This document shows positions 1 through 9,052 of a stretch of DNA of 64,000 nucleotides, in pieces. Under the pieces are notes generated by a model. That model had not been told where the DNA came from, ran no database searches, and was given only the letters and a program-made list of their open reading frames with translations. The stretch's first letter is position 1, and each line of letters opens with the position of its first letter. A program made the translations under genes and the position numbers. Source of the DNA: Bacillota bacterium (GTDB lineage: Bacteria; Bacillota; Clostridia; Christensenellales; UMGS416); assembly GCA_023421955.1 (NCBI GenBank), contig JAEZSE010000001.1, positions 32,133 to 96,132 of the forward strand, written 5' to 3'.

Positions 1-1
1 G

Positions 2-478
2 CTGGTGATTGGCTCCTCCGGTGTAGGGAAGTCTACGCTGCTGAACTCTCTTTACGGAAGCGACTTCATGCGCACAGGGGCCTTGCGCAGCGACGGTTTC
101 CGGGGCGCCCATACCACCACCAACCGTCAGATGGCGGTGCTGCCAAACGGAGCGCTGCTGATCGACACGCCTGGTATGCGAGAACTTGGTGTCGTGGGGG
201 ATGGTGACGGCCTGGCGGATGCCTTTCCGGATGTTGCGGAGCTTGCGGCTGGATGCCGGTTCCGTGACTGCTCCCATGAGCGGGAGCCCGGCTGCGCTGT
301 GCGGCAGGCCCTTGAAGAGGGCCGGCTGGATCTGAAACGCTTGAAAAGTTATCGCAGCATCGGCAAGGAAATGGAGCGTGAACAGGCAAAAGCGGACTTC
401 AGATTGAACCATCTGCAGAAAAATGAGAGGGAGACCAAGCGGAAGGAGGCAATCATGCGGGATGTAGATTATGAGTAG
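2..478 (+). CDS. rsgA: Ribosome small-subunit GTPase RsgA, C-terminal part (cut by window edge)
   Basis: RsgA is a circularly permuted GTPase that assists late maturation of the 30S ribosomal subunit in the cytoplasm. The visible part opens in the P-loop (GSSGVGKSTLLNSL), then shows the DTPGMRELG switch-II region and a C-terminal zinc-binding segment (GCRFRDCSHEREPGC), in the order expected for the family. It ends with a charged helix rich in Lys, Arg and Glu. The N-terminal OB fold and the G4/G5 motifs, which come before the P-loop in this permuted family, lie upstream of base 1. The reading frame continues to the left edge, so the apparent GTG at position 5 is internal and not a start. Family assignment is firm. 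Confidence 0.93.
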   Translation: MVIGSSGVGKSTLLNSLYGSDFMRTGALRSDGFRGAHTTTNRQMAVLPNGALLIDTPGMRELGVVGDGDGLADAFPDVAELAAGCRFRDCSHEREPGCAVRQALEEGRLDLKRLKSYRSIGKEMEREQAKADFRLNHLQKNERETKRKEAIMRDVDYE

Positions 479-498
479 AAAATGAAGTGATAATCGGT

Positions 499-524
499 AG
501 GGGCGGGGTTCCAACCCCGCCCCG
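499..524. repeat. GC-rich palindrome downstream of rsgA
   Basis: An 11-bp perfect stem (GGGGCGGGGTT with AACCCCGCCCC) closes on a 2-base loop just after rsgA. No T-run follows, so a standard intrinsic terminator is not clear. The outer sequence (GTAGGGGCGGG...CCGCCCCGTA) resembles the small palindromic elements at 11014, 14011, 19004 and 43966, but the core differs. The remaining bases up to 618 hold nothing recognisable. Confidence 0.5.
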
Positions 525-618
525 TATTTGACTGGATAGATTGTGGGTTTATTTATAGATCCAGATGTCCTAGCGGGCATATGCATACGCCCCTGCATTA
601 CCCACTCAAGTTGATTTC

Positions 619-1761
619 TTATAGCTGATGGATTACGTCAGAGAAGTTCAACGCCCCGGAAACCTTAATTTGCTCCCCAACAGCCTTCTTGAGCTTCATT
701 CCCGCCTTTGTGTCCCCTACCAACACCGCGCCGACCAACATGCTGTCCCGAATCATCAGGCAGCCATAACCAGCATCTGTTTCTTCACCGAGTGAAGCAA
801 TTCCGTCACCCTCCGTGATGTCACCCACTGAAAGTACATTGAGCGCTCCCACCTTCAGCATTGGCGAGGGTGGGGTTTCTACATAGGTTATATTGCCACC
901 TGCAGCGTTCGCCCCCGCAACCTTGCCCTGCTCTTGTGCCACAGTCATCAGGCACCAATTGCGGCCATTGAATTCAGCTGCATCACCACAAGCATAAATG
1001 CCCGGTATGTTGGTGCGCATGTGTTCGTCCACCAGGATGGACCGGCCCGCTGTGATTGCAGTGCCGAGCACCAGCGACAGATCAGCCCGCACACCGGCGC
1101 ACAGCACCACGCAGGCGCCTTCATACACACCGGGGCAGGTTTGGGGGTCCTGGCCGGTCATGATTTCCATGCCCGATTCCTCCAGCCTGCGCTGCAGGTA
1201 TCGGCCCGCTGCCTGGTTCAGTTGCCTGGGCATGAGCCACGGCGCAAGCTCTATCACGGCAGTCTTCACCCCAGCCGTGTTGAGCTCCCAGGCCGTTTCC
1301 AACCCCAGCAGGCCGCCGCCCACCACGATAGCCCTGCCGACCGCCAGGGCTGCGCTGCGCAAGCGCACAGCGTCGTCAAAATTGCGCAGTGTGATGGGTG
1401 GCACTTTGCAGGGTAGGTTCGGTCGGTTGGGCAGGGCTCCTGTGGCCAGCACAAGGCTATCCCACATCAGCACTGTGCCATCGGTGAAACGCGCGGTCTT
1501 CCGCTCCGCATCGAGTTGTTCTGCTGTGATGCCAGTCAGCAATGTGACACCCCGACTGGAGAACCACTCCGGTTTGCGAATTGCTAGGGCTGCTGCTTCT
1601 GTTGGCTCGGAAAGGCAGTGGGTGAGCCGGGGCCGCCAGTAGGGTGCGTATGGCTCTGCGCCGCACAGCGTTACACTGGCGCCTTGTGCCGCCGCGCTGT
1701 CCGCCGCTGCCAGCCCCGCTGGGCCAGCTCCGATGATGAGCACTTGATTCTTTGTATTCAT
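619..1761 (-). CDS. FAD/NAD(P)-dependent pyridine nucleotide-disulfide family oxidoreductase
   Basis: The 380-residue protein has an N-terminal FAD-binding Rossmann motif (VLIIGAGPAGLAAADSAAA), a second dinucleotide motif near residue 145 (AIVVGGGLLGLETAWEL) for NAD(P)H, and the C-terminal flavin motif IPGIYACGDAAEF. This is the architecture of the rubredoxin reductase / nitrite reductase large-subunit flavoprotein group. No redox-active CxxC is evident, so it is not a thioredoxin- or lipoamide-type reductase. The start ATG is preceded by GGGAAG at suitable spacing. It stands alone on the minus strand between rsgA and a divergent gene, so context does not identify the electron acceptor. Confidence 0.85.
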   Translation of the reverse strand: MNTKNQVLIIGAGPAGLAAADSAAAQGASVTLCGAEPYAPYWRPRLTHCLSEPTEAAALAIRKPEWFSSRGVTLLTGITAEQLDAERKTARFTDGTVLMWDSLVLATGALPNRPNLPCKVPPITLRNFDDAVRLRSAALAVGRAIVVGGGLLGLETAWELNTAGVKTAVIELAPWLMPRQLNQAAGRYLQRRLEESGMEIMTGQDPQTCPGVYEGACVVLCAGVRADLSLVLGTAITAGRSILVDEHMRTNIPGIYACGDAAEFNGRNWCLMTVAQEQGKVAGANAAGGNITYVETPPSPMLKVGALNVLSVGDITEGDGIASLGEETDAGYGCLMIRDSMLVGAVLVGDTKAGMKLKKAVGEQIKVSGALNFSDVIHQL

Positions 1762-1906
1762 GGTATCTTCCCAGTCTTGTATTGACGCTTATTATACACA
1801 ATTTACCATTTCCTCGAAATACATATTGCGGAATAAGCTTGTGTAGCACGGTGATTATGATCAAACTCCCCTGTCTGGACATAAGATGCCTGGAGGGGTG
1901 GTTTGA

Positions 1907-2596
1907 TTGAAGCCGGTCGATGTGCATTCAAGGGCAGTTGAGGAAAAGTTGGAGTATCAGGGCGTTACGATGGTGAATGTGGATATTTCTTATCCGGAGA
2001 TCCGGGGAGAGATCTCAAAGCTCTGCGAGAGGCGGTTCAATGAGCATTATGCAAGGGAGGCTCAAACCCAGCGAAGGCATGCTCGCGGGGAGTTGTACGG
2101 TAGTGCGGTGGAAGATTTCAAATTCAAACAGGAGAAGGGATACCCATTCAACCCATACGAGTTGATGCAGGCATATTCTGTAACATTCAACTCCCAGCCG
2201 GTTCTCAGCTTGTATTATGATGTGTATCAATACACAGGCGGAGCTCACGGCATGACCGAGCGCACCGGTGACACCTGGGACCTGCAGCGCTGCCGGATGG
2301 TGGCTATGGGCGACTTGTTCCGCCGGGGCTATGATTACACAGTTCCAATCTTCAAATACATAAGCGTTGAGGCGGCCCGCAGGCAGAGCGGCGAGGCTTC
2401 CTACTTTGATGGGTTGGAGCAAAATATCCGGAAGTATTTCGATGAGAAGAACTATTTCCTCTCCTGCCAGGGGCTTAACGTGTTTTATCCGCTCTATTCC
2501 ATCGCGCCTTATTATGTGGGGATACAGGTGTTCACCGTGCCTTATGGCATGTTTGGAAATAATCTGGTAGTTCCGCTGGTAGCGCTTTGCAAATAG
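1907..2596 (+). CDS. DUF3298 (RsiV-like) domain protein without membrane anchor
   Basis: This 229-residue protein carries the DUF4163/DUF3298-type arrangement found in RsiV and PdaC: an early YPEI strand, a QAYSVTFNSQPVLSLYYDVY segment and the hallmark YTGGAHGM motif near residue 115. In RsiV this fold is extracellular and binds lysozyme, but no signal peptide or transmembrane helix is visible here, so the role is open. The start is a TTG codon, chosen because GGAGGGG lies eight bases upstream and no in-frame ATG has a comparable site. The next gene begins 73 bases downstream on the same strand. Confidence 0.75.
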   Translation: MKPVDVHSRAVEEKLEYQGVTMVNVDISYPEIRGEISKLCERRFNEHYAREAQTQRRHARGELYGSAVEDFKFKQEKGYPFNPYELMQAYSVTFNSQPVLSLYYDVYQYTGGAHGMTERTGDTWDLQRCRMVAMGDLFRRGYDYTVPIFKYISVEAARRQSGEASYFDGLEQNIRKYFDEKNYFLSCQGLNVFYPLYSIAPYYVGIQVFTVPYGMFGNNLVVPLVALCK

Positions 2597-2669
2597 AATC
2601 CCGGCTCTATGCATTGCCAAACGCTCATGCAGGGCGTATCCTTATCGGTATCTTCTATTTGGAGCTTCC

Positions 2670-2957
2670 ATGGATTTTCTGAAGATGTTTTTTTGGACCG
2701 TTGTACTCACCGCCAACATCGCCGGCACGGCGGTGGCTTATTCGGATAAGCAAAAAGCAAAACAGAAGAAGTGGCGCACACCCGAGAAGGCATTCTTGTG
2801 GCTGGCCGCGCTTGGCGGCGGGCCGGGTGTGCTCATTGGGTTTATGGCGTTTCGGCACAAGACTCGTCATTGGAAACTGATCGCCGGCGTAATCAGCCTC
2901 ATGATTGTGTTTTACGGGCTTGTCTACGCCCTTGTTACATTAACACGATCTCTTTGA
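2670..2957 (+). CDS. DUF1294 small membrane protein
   Basis: The 95-residue protein has three predicted membrane segments (about residues 5-22, 41-60 and 69-90). It carries the DUF1294 signature: DKQKAKQKKWRTPEKAFLWL, then a Gly-rich GGGPG turn and FRHKTRHWK. The function of DUF1294 is not established. The coding region converges on and overlaps by 23 bases the 3' end of the HD-GYP gene on the opposite strand, so the two transcripts share complementary tails. The start ATG has GGAG about six bases upstream. Confidence 0.85.
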   Translation: MDFLKMFFWTVVLTANIAGTAVAYSDKQKAKQKKWRTPEKAFLWLAALGGGPGVLIGFMAFRHKTRHWKLIAGVISLMIVFYGLVYALVTLTRSL

Positions 2958-4008
2958 TCGTCATGTTCAGCGTTGCGCTGTCGGAGGTTAGATCCAGATA
3001 CTCGTCGGTGGGCTTGCCCTCGTGGATCACACGGATCTTCGGCCTCAGGCAGGAGAGTTCATAATTTTGTACTACAATTCCCATGATGCCATTGCTGAGC
3101 TTCACACAGGTGCCGATGGGGTAGGGGGCCACTTTCCTCGTAAAGGCCTTTACCACCTTCGGGTCGAAGGTGGAGCCATAGCCGCCCATGATGTATTCCA
3201 TCGCATCGGAGGGCAACATGGCGCGCCGGTATGGCCTGTCGGAGATCAATGCGTCATACACATCAGCCACGTTGACGACGCGCGCGAAAAAGTCAATCTG
3301 CTCGCCGGAGTAACCAAACGGATACCCGTTGCCGTTGTATTGCTCGTGGTGCAGCAATACTACCTTCAGTGATTGCTCGGGCACCTTGCCATGGTTGCGC
3401 AGGTAATCGTAGCCCTTCTGGCTGTGCTTTTTCATTTCCTCGAATTCTTCCGCGTTGAGCCTGCCGGGCTTGTTCATCACCTTTTTATCGATAAAAACCT
3501 TACCGATATCGTGGATCAACGCGCCCATTGCCAGTTCGTGCAGGCGGGTGCGCGTCAAGCCCAGCACCGTGCCCATTACCGCGGAGAGCACCGCCACGTT
3601 CACGCTGTGACTGAAGGTATAGTCGTCAAATGTGCGTAGGTCCACCACGTTGACCATGAGCTTCCTGTTATACAGAATCTCGTCCACGATATCGGTTATG
3701 ACTTTTGAGATCAGGTCAAACTGCTGAGCCGCCCTGGACTCAGACTTATTCTGCACACTGATGAACAGCGATTGGATGTCAGCCTTTGCCTTATATTTCA
3801 AGGTGTCGCTGATCACGCTTGCCACTTCCAGGTCTTTTGACAGATCATCGATGATGTATACGCCCTGAAACCCCAATTGGCAGATTCGGTTGATCAGAAT
3901 GCCGCTGAGTTTCACACCTTTTCGCAGCATGACCTTCTTGCCTTCCATGATCAGGTCGGATGCTAATATCTGGCCTTCTCGCAGGCAATTGGCCGGTACA
4001 TACCTCAT
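2935..4008 (-). CDS. HD-GYP domain cyclic-di-GMP phosphodiesterase-like protein
   Basis: HD-GYP proteins usually hydrolyse cyclic di-GMP and so influence motility, biofilm or sporulation. All main family motifs are present in this 357-residue protein: SHSVNVAVLS (about 133-142), the HD pair in LIHDIGK (H166-D167), HHEQYNGNGYP (220-230, containing the GYP motif) and the later DVYDALISDRPYR. The first 120 residues form a separate N-terminal region of the kind found before many clostridial HD-GYP domains. There is no membrane segment, so it is cytoplasmic. The nearest ribosome-binding site (GGAGAGGAAAG) is rather far from the ATG. Confidence 0.9.
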   Translation of the reverse strand: MRYVPANCLREGQILASDLIMEGKKVMLRKGVKLSGILINRICQLGFQGVYIIDDLSKDLEVASVISDTLKYKAKADIQSLFISVQNKSESRAAQQFDLISKVITDIVDEILYNRKLMVNVVDLRTFDDYTFSHSVNVAVLSAVMGTVLGLTRTRLHELAMGALIHDIGKVFIDKKVMNKPGRLNAEEFEEMKKHSQKGYDYLRNHGKVPEQSLKVVLLHHEQYNGNGYPFGYSGEQIDFFARVVNVADVYDALISDRPYRRAMLPSDAMEYIMGGYGSTFDPKVVKAFTRKVAPYPIGTCVKLSNGIMGIVVQNYELSCLRPKIRVIHEGKPTDEYLDLTSDSATLNMTIKEIVLM

Positions 4009-4079
4009 ACGGGCAAGCTTTCCTCTCCTGTTACTCTGCCGGGCATCGGGCTTTCATATGGCCTTACCGGCTCCATTGA

Positions 4080-5498
4080 TCAGTCGATCGACTTGATGTT
4101 CAGCTTCTCAGCCAGGGCGCAGTCAATGGCCACATAACCATCCCGACCCATATATTCTGCCCACTCTTCCTTGGTCAGGAAGGATACCACACTGTTGAAA
4201 TTCCCCTGGTTGGCAGCGTCCAGCGCCGTGGTCTCGATCAGGATGTATTCGCCGGAATTATACCACGTCTCCACCGCTACCTGCGCATGGCCCGGTAGCA
4301 GAATGATCACGGCGTGCATGTTGGTTCGCTGAATCGCCGAAGCCATGGTTGCGGCGGTTTCTACGCACAGGCCGCCTTTCGTTTCGATCACCTGGGCGGG
4401 GGTCTTCACGCTCTGCATGTCTCCGCTGGTGGCGCTGAAGGGTGCCATGATGTATTTCACCTGGTATCTGTTGGCCAGAGTATACATCATCGAGCAGACC
4501 TGATATGCGGTGATCTGGGCATGGGTGAGGCCTGAGATTTCCTGATACCCCACAATGGAGTCGATCGCACCCCCGGTGAGCTCGCTAAAGGAATCGGCGC
4601 TGTCTCGCAGCATCTTATCGATCTCTTCCGCTTCCGGCGTTACCCACGCCAGGATGTTTTCACTGTAGGGCGTGCCGTCTGCGTCAGCCCACAGGATATC
4701 GTTGCGGGAGTATAGCTTGATCGTGTTTGTGTCCTGCTTAACAATTTCGCCGGTGTTCATGTCGGTCACCGTGATGATCAGTTGTGCTTCCTTGGAGGAC
4801 TTCAAGGATTTCGCGGCGTTTTCCAGCAGCGGCGGATGGATGATGAGCTCAGTCTCCGCGCGGGAAACCTCCACCATTTGCTCGAACTTCTGCGTGAACT
4901 CCGGAATTTCCACTGTCACCATCAGCTTGGTTCTGCCCCGGTCGGTCCAGCACTGCATATACACCACATAGTCCATGGACCGGTAGTTGGCCGGGATGAT
5001 CTCATTGTGGAACTTATACTCACAATTGGTTTTGACAACGTTTGGATCAATTTTCAAGTCCTCTGGAAAAGGTTTGAGCTCCACCGTCCTGGGCCAGAAC
5101 ACATAAGCCGCACCTGCTCCCAGCAGGAGCACCACAACAGTGATGATGGCCACGGCACCCAAGCCCAGGCCCCAAAACAAGCCCGCGCGGGATTTCTTTG
5201 CCTTCGGCGCATAATCCGGCACTGCTTGCCGGATTGTGTTCGGCTGCGAGACGGGAGGCGGGGCGGGTGGAGTAACTCCCCTGCTTTGAGGCGCAACGGC
5301 GCCTTGCTGACTTGCAGCCGGGTGTGGTTGATGCGCCACGGCGCCGACCGGTGAGCCGCACTTCGGGCAGAACCGCTCCCCTTGCGCCATTGCTGCGCCA
5401 CAGAACTTGCATGAGGCAGCCACTCTGTGGCCGCATTGTTCACAGAAAGTCATTGAGTCGCCCAGGGGATGACCACACTTTTCGCAGAACTTCGCCAT
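4080..5498 (-). CDS. Double zinc-ribbon, membrane-anchored protein with transglutaminase-like domain
   Basis: Eight cysteines in four CxxC pairs (5/8, 19/22, 30/33, 44/47) form two N-terminal zinc ribbons. A Pro/Gln-rich linker and one membrane helix (about 108-135) follow, then a large domain that should be outside the cell. The C-terminal part resembles a transglutaminase-like fold: a Cys in TKGGLCVETAATMASAI, then GHAQVAVETW, giving a plausible Cys-His pair. Whether it is catalytic is unknown. Thirteen bases separate it from the upstream lipoprotein gene, so the two probably form one operon. The start has AGGAGGGG upstream. Confidence 0.7.
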   Translation of the reverse strand: MAKFCEKCGHPLGDSMTFCEQCGHRVAASCKFCGAAMAQGERFCPKCGSPVGAVAHQPHPAASQQGAVAPQSRGVTPPAPPPVSQPNTIRQAVPDYAPKAKKSRAGLFWGLGLGAVAIITVVVLLLGAGAAYVFWPRTVELKPFPEDLKIDPNVVKTNCEYKFHNEIIPANYRSMDYVVYMQCWTDRGRTKLMVTVEIPEFTQKFEQMVEVSRAETELIIHPPLLENAAKSLKSSKEAQLIITVTDMNTGEIVKQDTNTIKLYSRNDILWADADGTPYSENILAWVTPEAEEIDKMLRDSADSFSELTGGAIDSIVGYQEISGLTHAQITAYQVCSMMYTLANRYQVKYIMAPFSATSGDMQSVKTPAQVIETKGGLCVETAATMASAIQRTNMHAVIILLPGHAQVAVETWYNSGEYILIETTALDAANQGNFNSVVSFLTKEEWAEYMGRDGYVAIDCALAEKLNIKSID

Positions 5499-5510
5499 AT
5501 CAATCCCCTC

Positions 5511-6392
5511 CTAGTTCCCCAGCTTGTCAAGATTGGCCTGCACCCATTTGGACAAGCCCTCGTTGACCTGCTGGACTGTGCTCACGTCTTGCTTGAGTTT
5601 CTTCATACGATCTTCTGTGTCGGCGTCGGCATCGGCGGAAACCTTGGTAAACTTCCGCTCCAGGATGCCCATGCGGTATGCAGCGCCGTTTCTTCGCACC
5701 GGGTCGTCTATTTCCTCTGCGATCAGAGAATATAGCACAGCGTCGTTCATTTCATTGAGTGACGCGATCATGTTTTCGTTCATACTCTGAAGGAAGGAAG
5801 GCACCTCGCTGGACTTCAATTTTCCAACAGCCTTTTCAATCGCCTGGTTGATTTCCTCATACATACCCGCCGGATCGGTTGCGCTGACATTGCCGATGGC
5901 ATCCATCTGAGCGGCCAGGTCCAGCAAAGCCTGCATATAGTGGAGCACTTGCATATATTCCTCCACCACGTCAGCTGCCAGTACAAACTGGGCAATCTCA
6001 GCCTTGCGCAATTCAGCCATATCCTTGTTGTCCAGCTCTGGCCTTGCCTTAAGATCTGTCAAGGCCTTCTTGAGCCGGCTGTCATACTTTTCCAGGATGT
6101 CCATATAGAAGGTAACTTCTGATTCGGTGATCTCCTCAGTATCGGAGGAACTTTCATCCTCCAGCAACCCAAGATCCTCATCGGCGATCAGCTCATCGAT
6201 GATCTTCAGCTCTTCGAGCGCGGATTTCAGTTCCTTTGTGATCTCTCCGTTATTTGCGGGTGCCTTTGCAAGAATGCCAATGGAAGCATTTGCCGCCACG
6301 CCGCTTCCCACTGGTGCGGTGCAGCCTGCTACAACCAACGCCAGCACTAGAACCAGCGCCACTGCCTGAGGCCACTTATCTGCATGGATCAT
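5511..6392 (-). CDS. Predicted lipoprotein, partner of the zinc-ribbon protein
   Basis: The 293-residue product starts with a lipoprotein signal peptide ending in the lipobox VVAGC (Cys24), so it should be tethered outside the membrane. The mature part is mostly helical, rich in Glu, Lys, Ala and Leu, with an acidic stretch (EDESSSDTEEITESE) and no recognised domain. The ATG has AGGAGG seven bases upstream. Its stop lies 12 bases before the start of the zinc-ribbon/transglutaminase gene, which suggests a two-gene unit working at the cell surface. I do not recognise a function. Confidence 0.65.
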   Translation of the reverse strand: MIHADKWPQAVALVLVLALVVAGCTAPVGSGVAANASIGILAKAPANNGEITKELKSALEELKIIDELIADEDLGLLEDESSSDTEEITESEVTFYMDILEKYDSRLKKALTDLKARPELDNKDMAELRKAEIAQFVLAADVVEEYMQVLHYMQALLDLAAQMDAIGNVSATDPAGMYEEINQAIEKAVGKLKSSEVPSFLQSMNENMIASLNEMNDAVLYSLIAEEIDDPVRRNGAAYRMGILERKFTKVSADADADTEDRMKKLKQDVSTVQQVNEGLSKWVQANLDKLGN

Positions 6393-6536
6393 GCGAGTTC
6401 CTCCTGACTGACCTATGCCATCCTGAAAAGGATGCCTGAATGGGAGCTTAACATTGATATAGGTACCCAGATTCTAACATTATATATCACAGTATTTATT
6501 AATTCCATACATGCATGAGTGGTTTTATTCCTGAGG

Positions 6537-7244
6537 TTAGCGCCCCTCCGACGAATCACCCACAAAGGGCACGGCGTTCAATATGTTGGGGTCGGTTACG
6601 TTCACATAAGACTCTGGCACCTGCCCAACAATAATGCATTCGGTCACGAGCACCTTTGTGCTCACATCAACTTGCTGGCTCTGCATGGGGATCACGATCC
6701 TCACTGTGGTGTGGACATTCAGATAGATCTTATGGCGTGTCTGGTTGATTCCTTGATTCTGGAACTCAGACTCAAAATCGGTTGTGACAGACCCCACCGG
6801 GATGATGCGGGCATAGATATTTGGTCCTCTGCCAGCCAGCAGCTGCCCGCCTAGCACGGTGCCCAGCGGGATGCCCACGCCAGCCTCCCCGATCTTGGTA
6901 ATGTTCCCCTGCGTGGTCATGGCAGTCGTCATTGCGATGTCATTCATTTTCATCGTGTCTGCCTGGATCAGCATCACATTGCCGTCTTTGTCTTGTACAA
7001 TGCGGATGAGATCGGTGTATTTTACTGGATTGGACATCACCGAACGAACCGAGTCGTTCATGGCCTGCACAGCCATGGAACGCACGCGGGCTTCGGCCAT
7101 TGTGATGATGACCGGTGCGATGTTGTTGTCCACATAGACAAACAGGAAGATTCCAATTAGCATCAAGATAATGGCCGTGGTGGCCAATCGGACTAAAAAC
7201 GGCCTGGATGGCCGGAAACGTGGCTTGCTCCAGCGGAAACTCAT
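6537..7244 (-). CDS. yunB: Sporulation protein YunB
   Basis: YunB is a mother-cell sporulation protein in Bacillus, needed for proper spore formation though its biochemical role is unknown. The product (235 residues) has one N-terminal membrane helix (about 22-42) followed by the family signature DNNIAPVIITMAEARVRSMA and the later IPLGTVLGGQLLAGRGP. An upstream in-frame ATG would add 13 residues, but the ATG at 7244 is preceded by GAGGGGGAG at good spacing and gives a normal N-terminus. The Shine-Dalgarno sits in the 3' arm of a possible hairpin (7251-7275). Confidence 0.88.
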   Translation of the reverse strand: MSFRWSKPRFRPSRPFLVRLATTAIILMLIGIFLFVYVDNNIAPVIITMAEARVRSMAVQAMNDSVRSVMSNPVKYTDLIRIVQDKDGNVMLIQADTMKMNDIAMTTAMTTQGNITKIGEAGVGIPLGTVLGGQLLAGRGPNIYARIIPVGSVTTDFESEFQNQGINQTRHKIYLNVHTTVRIVIPMQSQQVDVSTKVLVTECIIVGQVPESYVNVTDPNILNAVPFVGDSSEGR

Positions 7245-7250
7245 GATACT

Positions 7251-7275
7251 CCCCCTCTGATATTCTATGAGGGGG
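7251..7275 (-). promoter_or_regulatory. Hairpin containing the yunB Shine-Dalgarno
   Basis: Seven perfect base pairs (CCCCCTC with GAGGGGG) flank an 11-base loop directly upstream of yunB. On the transcript the 3' arm is the yunB Shine-Dalgarno itself, so the hairpin could reduce translation initiation. No known riboswitch fold is recognised. Confidence 0.4.
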
Positions 7276-7279
7276 AACT

Positions 7280-7465
7280 TCATGATATTTGGATTTCTTC
7301 GTTGAGGGGAGAAGTGTCATCTCTCAATGACAAATCTATGGGCACAGAAATGTGCTCAGGCAGCTGAACGATGTTTATTTCAATCGCACGAACGGGGGGC
7401 ATCAGTACTTGTTTGCCGAGCATGATGTGGAGGTTCAGCTGCGGTATGGGGATGTTTTGCCGCAA
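7280..7465 (-). pseudogene. Possible protein remnant upstream of yunB
   Basis: A 61-codon minus-strand frame with a protein-like composition (alternating hydrophobic stretch LNLHIMLGKQVLMPPVRAIE, then IVQLPEHISVPIDLSL) lies in the gap before yunB. It begins only at a TTG with no ribosome-binding site, and a stop lies a few codons upstream. It looks more like the tail of a decayed gene than a working one. The gap may equally be non-coding. No family is recognised. Confidence 0.2.
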
Positions 7466-7527
7466 GGGACAGTGTCATTTGAGTGACTTGCGAACCATGA
7501 TGAAGGGCTGCTGGTCGCATTCTAGTG

Positions 7528-8841
7528 CTAGCTTTCAATTTCATCAAGTGACAGTTTCATGAAATAGTTACAATAATCAACAAACAACCAAACATACCCA
7601 GATTCAACATCTATGGATATGTGTTGTCCGTCATTATGAAATGAATCGAGAGACCAGAGCCTTTCAAGCTTATGAGAATCGCAGTCAAAGGAGTACAACT
7701 CTAGTTGCACCTCGATGGGCCACCTGTCTCCATTTGCTTCCTCCCATTTTAGTGGATTTTGTAATAAGAGATACCATTTTTCATCTGTATTATGAATTGA
7801 TAACCAGCTATCTTGTAAGAATGGAAATGGTTGTTTATGTATAGTCTCATCATTTTCAATACTATAATAACAAATATCAGTCACATTGAGGTATTGAAAC
7901 TCATTGCCAACAAGCTTCATGTTGACATAGCCACTAAATTGGGGTTCTGGAAATTCGGAGGTAAGTCTGCCGTTGGCTATACTATACGCATAAAGAGAGC
8001 CCTCATTAATACTATAAACATATAGATATCTTGTGTCATTTGCCTCCGAGTATTCTTTAAATGGTGGAGATATTTTTCCTTTATGTAAATCGTATAAGTA
8101 GCTTGTCTCAGGATCTCCCATATAATTGATTAAAGCAAAGGGCTTTTCTTGATATCCTGTAGCCCGCGATAATTGTCCGTTATTTGGAATATTCACTTTA
8201 TCAAACTTCCCTTGATTCAACTCATACTTCATAACAAACGTAAATTCTTGATCTTTGATATAATATGTATATTTGTAGAAAACATAATTCTCATCAACGT
8301 AGATGATATCAGTTATTTCGCTTGTTATTTTCTCTGGTTTACCATTTGAATACTTAAATAGAGTGGGGTCTGAGTACTCATATTCCTTATTTTGACTGCG
8401 CCCCAAATAGTACAGACATCCAGCTTTATCAAGAAACATTTGATCAATGATGGCTAATTTTGTGTTGAACAATTTTCTGCTTTCACCGGTTATCTTGTCC
8501 ATTTGATAAATACACTTATTGTTGATGGCCTTACTGCCATCCATTTGATAATACACATAATCATCATCAGCAACAGTGTATTCTGATATCTTTTGCCCTT
8601 GACATGGCTCACTACTTAAAAAATCGCTCAAAGGATCTACGTTTACCGTAGGTGTAGGACATATTGTGGGTGAATTTATTCTCGGAGAGGCTGTATGTTG
8701 GGTTGAGGGTTGAAGCGTCATAAGCGTTGATGTGGTTGGCAATGGTGAAGATGATGGTCTCAACTTCGTTTGGGCATCACAACCAATGACAAAAATCTGT
8801 AATACCAAAAGTATTGATGTGATAGCTTTCTTCATGTTCAT
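7528..8841 (-). CDS. AT-rich predicted lipoprotein, DUF5050-like repeats
   Basis: The 437-residue protein has a lipoprotein signal (lipobox VIGC, Cys21), then a Ser/Thr/Pro-rich linker of about 50 residues suited to spanning the wall. The C-terminal part is built of repeated YVYYQMDG-, CLYYLGRS- and YVFYKYTYY-like strands that recall DUF5050/beta-propeller proteins, which read as extracellular sensors or binders. Base composition is clearly more AT-rich than both neighbours (lepA and yunB), with many AT-ending codons, suggesting later acquisition. It is transcribed alone. Function is unknown. Confidence 0.6.
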   Translation of the reverse strand: MNMKKAITSILLVLQIFVIGCDAQTKLRPSSSPLPTTSTLMTLQPSTQHTASPRINSPTICPTPTVNVDPLSDFLSSEPCQGQKISEYTVADDDYVYYQMDGSKAINNKCIYQMDKITGESRKLFNTKLAIIDQMFLDKAGCLYYLGRSQNKEYEYSDPTLFKYSNGKPEKITSEITDIIYVDENYVFYKYTYYIKDQEFTFVMKYELNQGKFDKVNIPNNGQLSRATGYQEKPFALINYMGDPETSYLYDLHKGKISPPFKEYSEANDTRYLYVYSINEGSLYAYSIANGRLTSEFPEPQFSGYVNMKLVGNEFQYLNVTDICYYSIENDETIHKQPFPFLQDSWLSIHNTDEKWYLLLQNPLKWEEANGDRWPIEVQLELYSFDCDSHKLERLWSLDSFHNDGQHISIDVESGYVWLFVDYCNYFMKLSLDEIES

Positions 8842-9052
8842 ACTCCAAGTGCCAGTTGTTTCATATCATCTTTCCATAATAACTCTATAATCCTTCAAGT
8901 GTAGAAAGTGATAGTCTTCTGTTCATTTTAGTTCATGGTCAACAAAATGTCCAACACATATGTCAATCTCACACAGATATTTGCATTCCCCTCCATTTTC
9001 CTGTATCATTAATCAGTTAAACTCTATCTCCCTTTTGAAAGGAAGAAACCGC

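Noticed and set aside
2935..2957. Overlap of the DUF1294 and HD-GYP coding ends as an antisense control element
   Set aside because: A 23-base convergent overlap is common in compact genomes and nothing further supports regulation.
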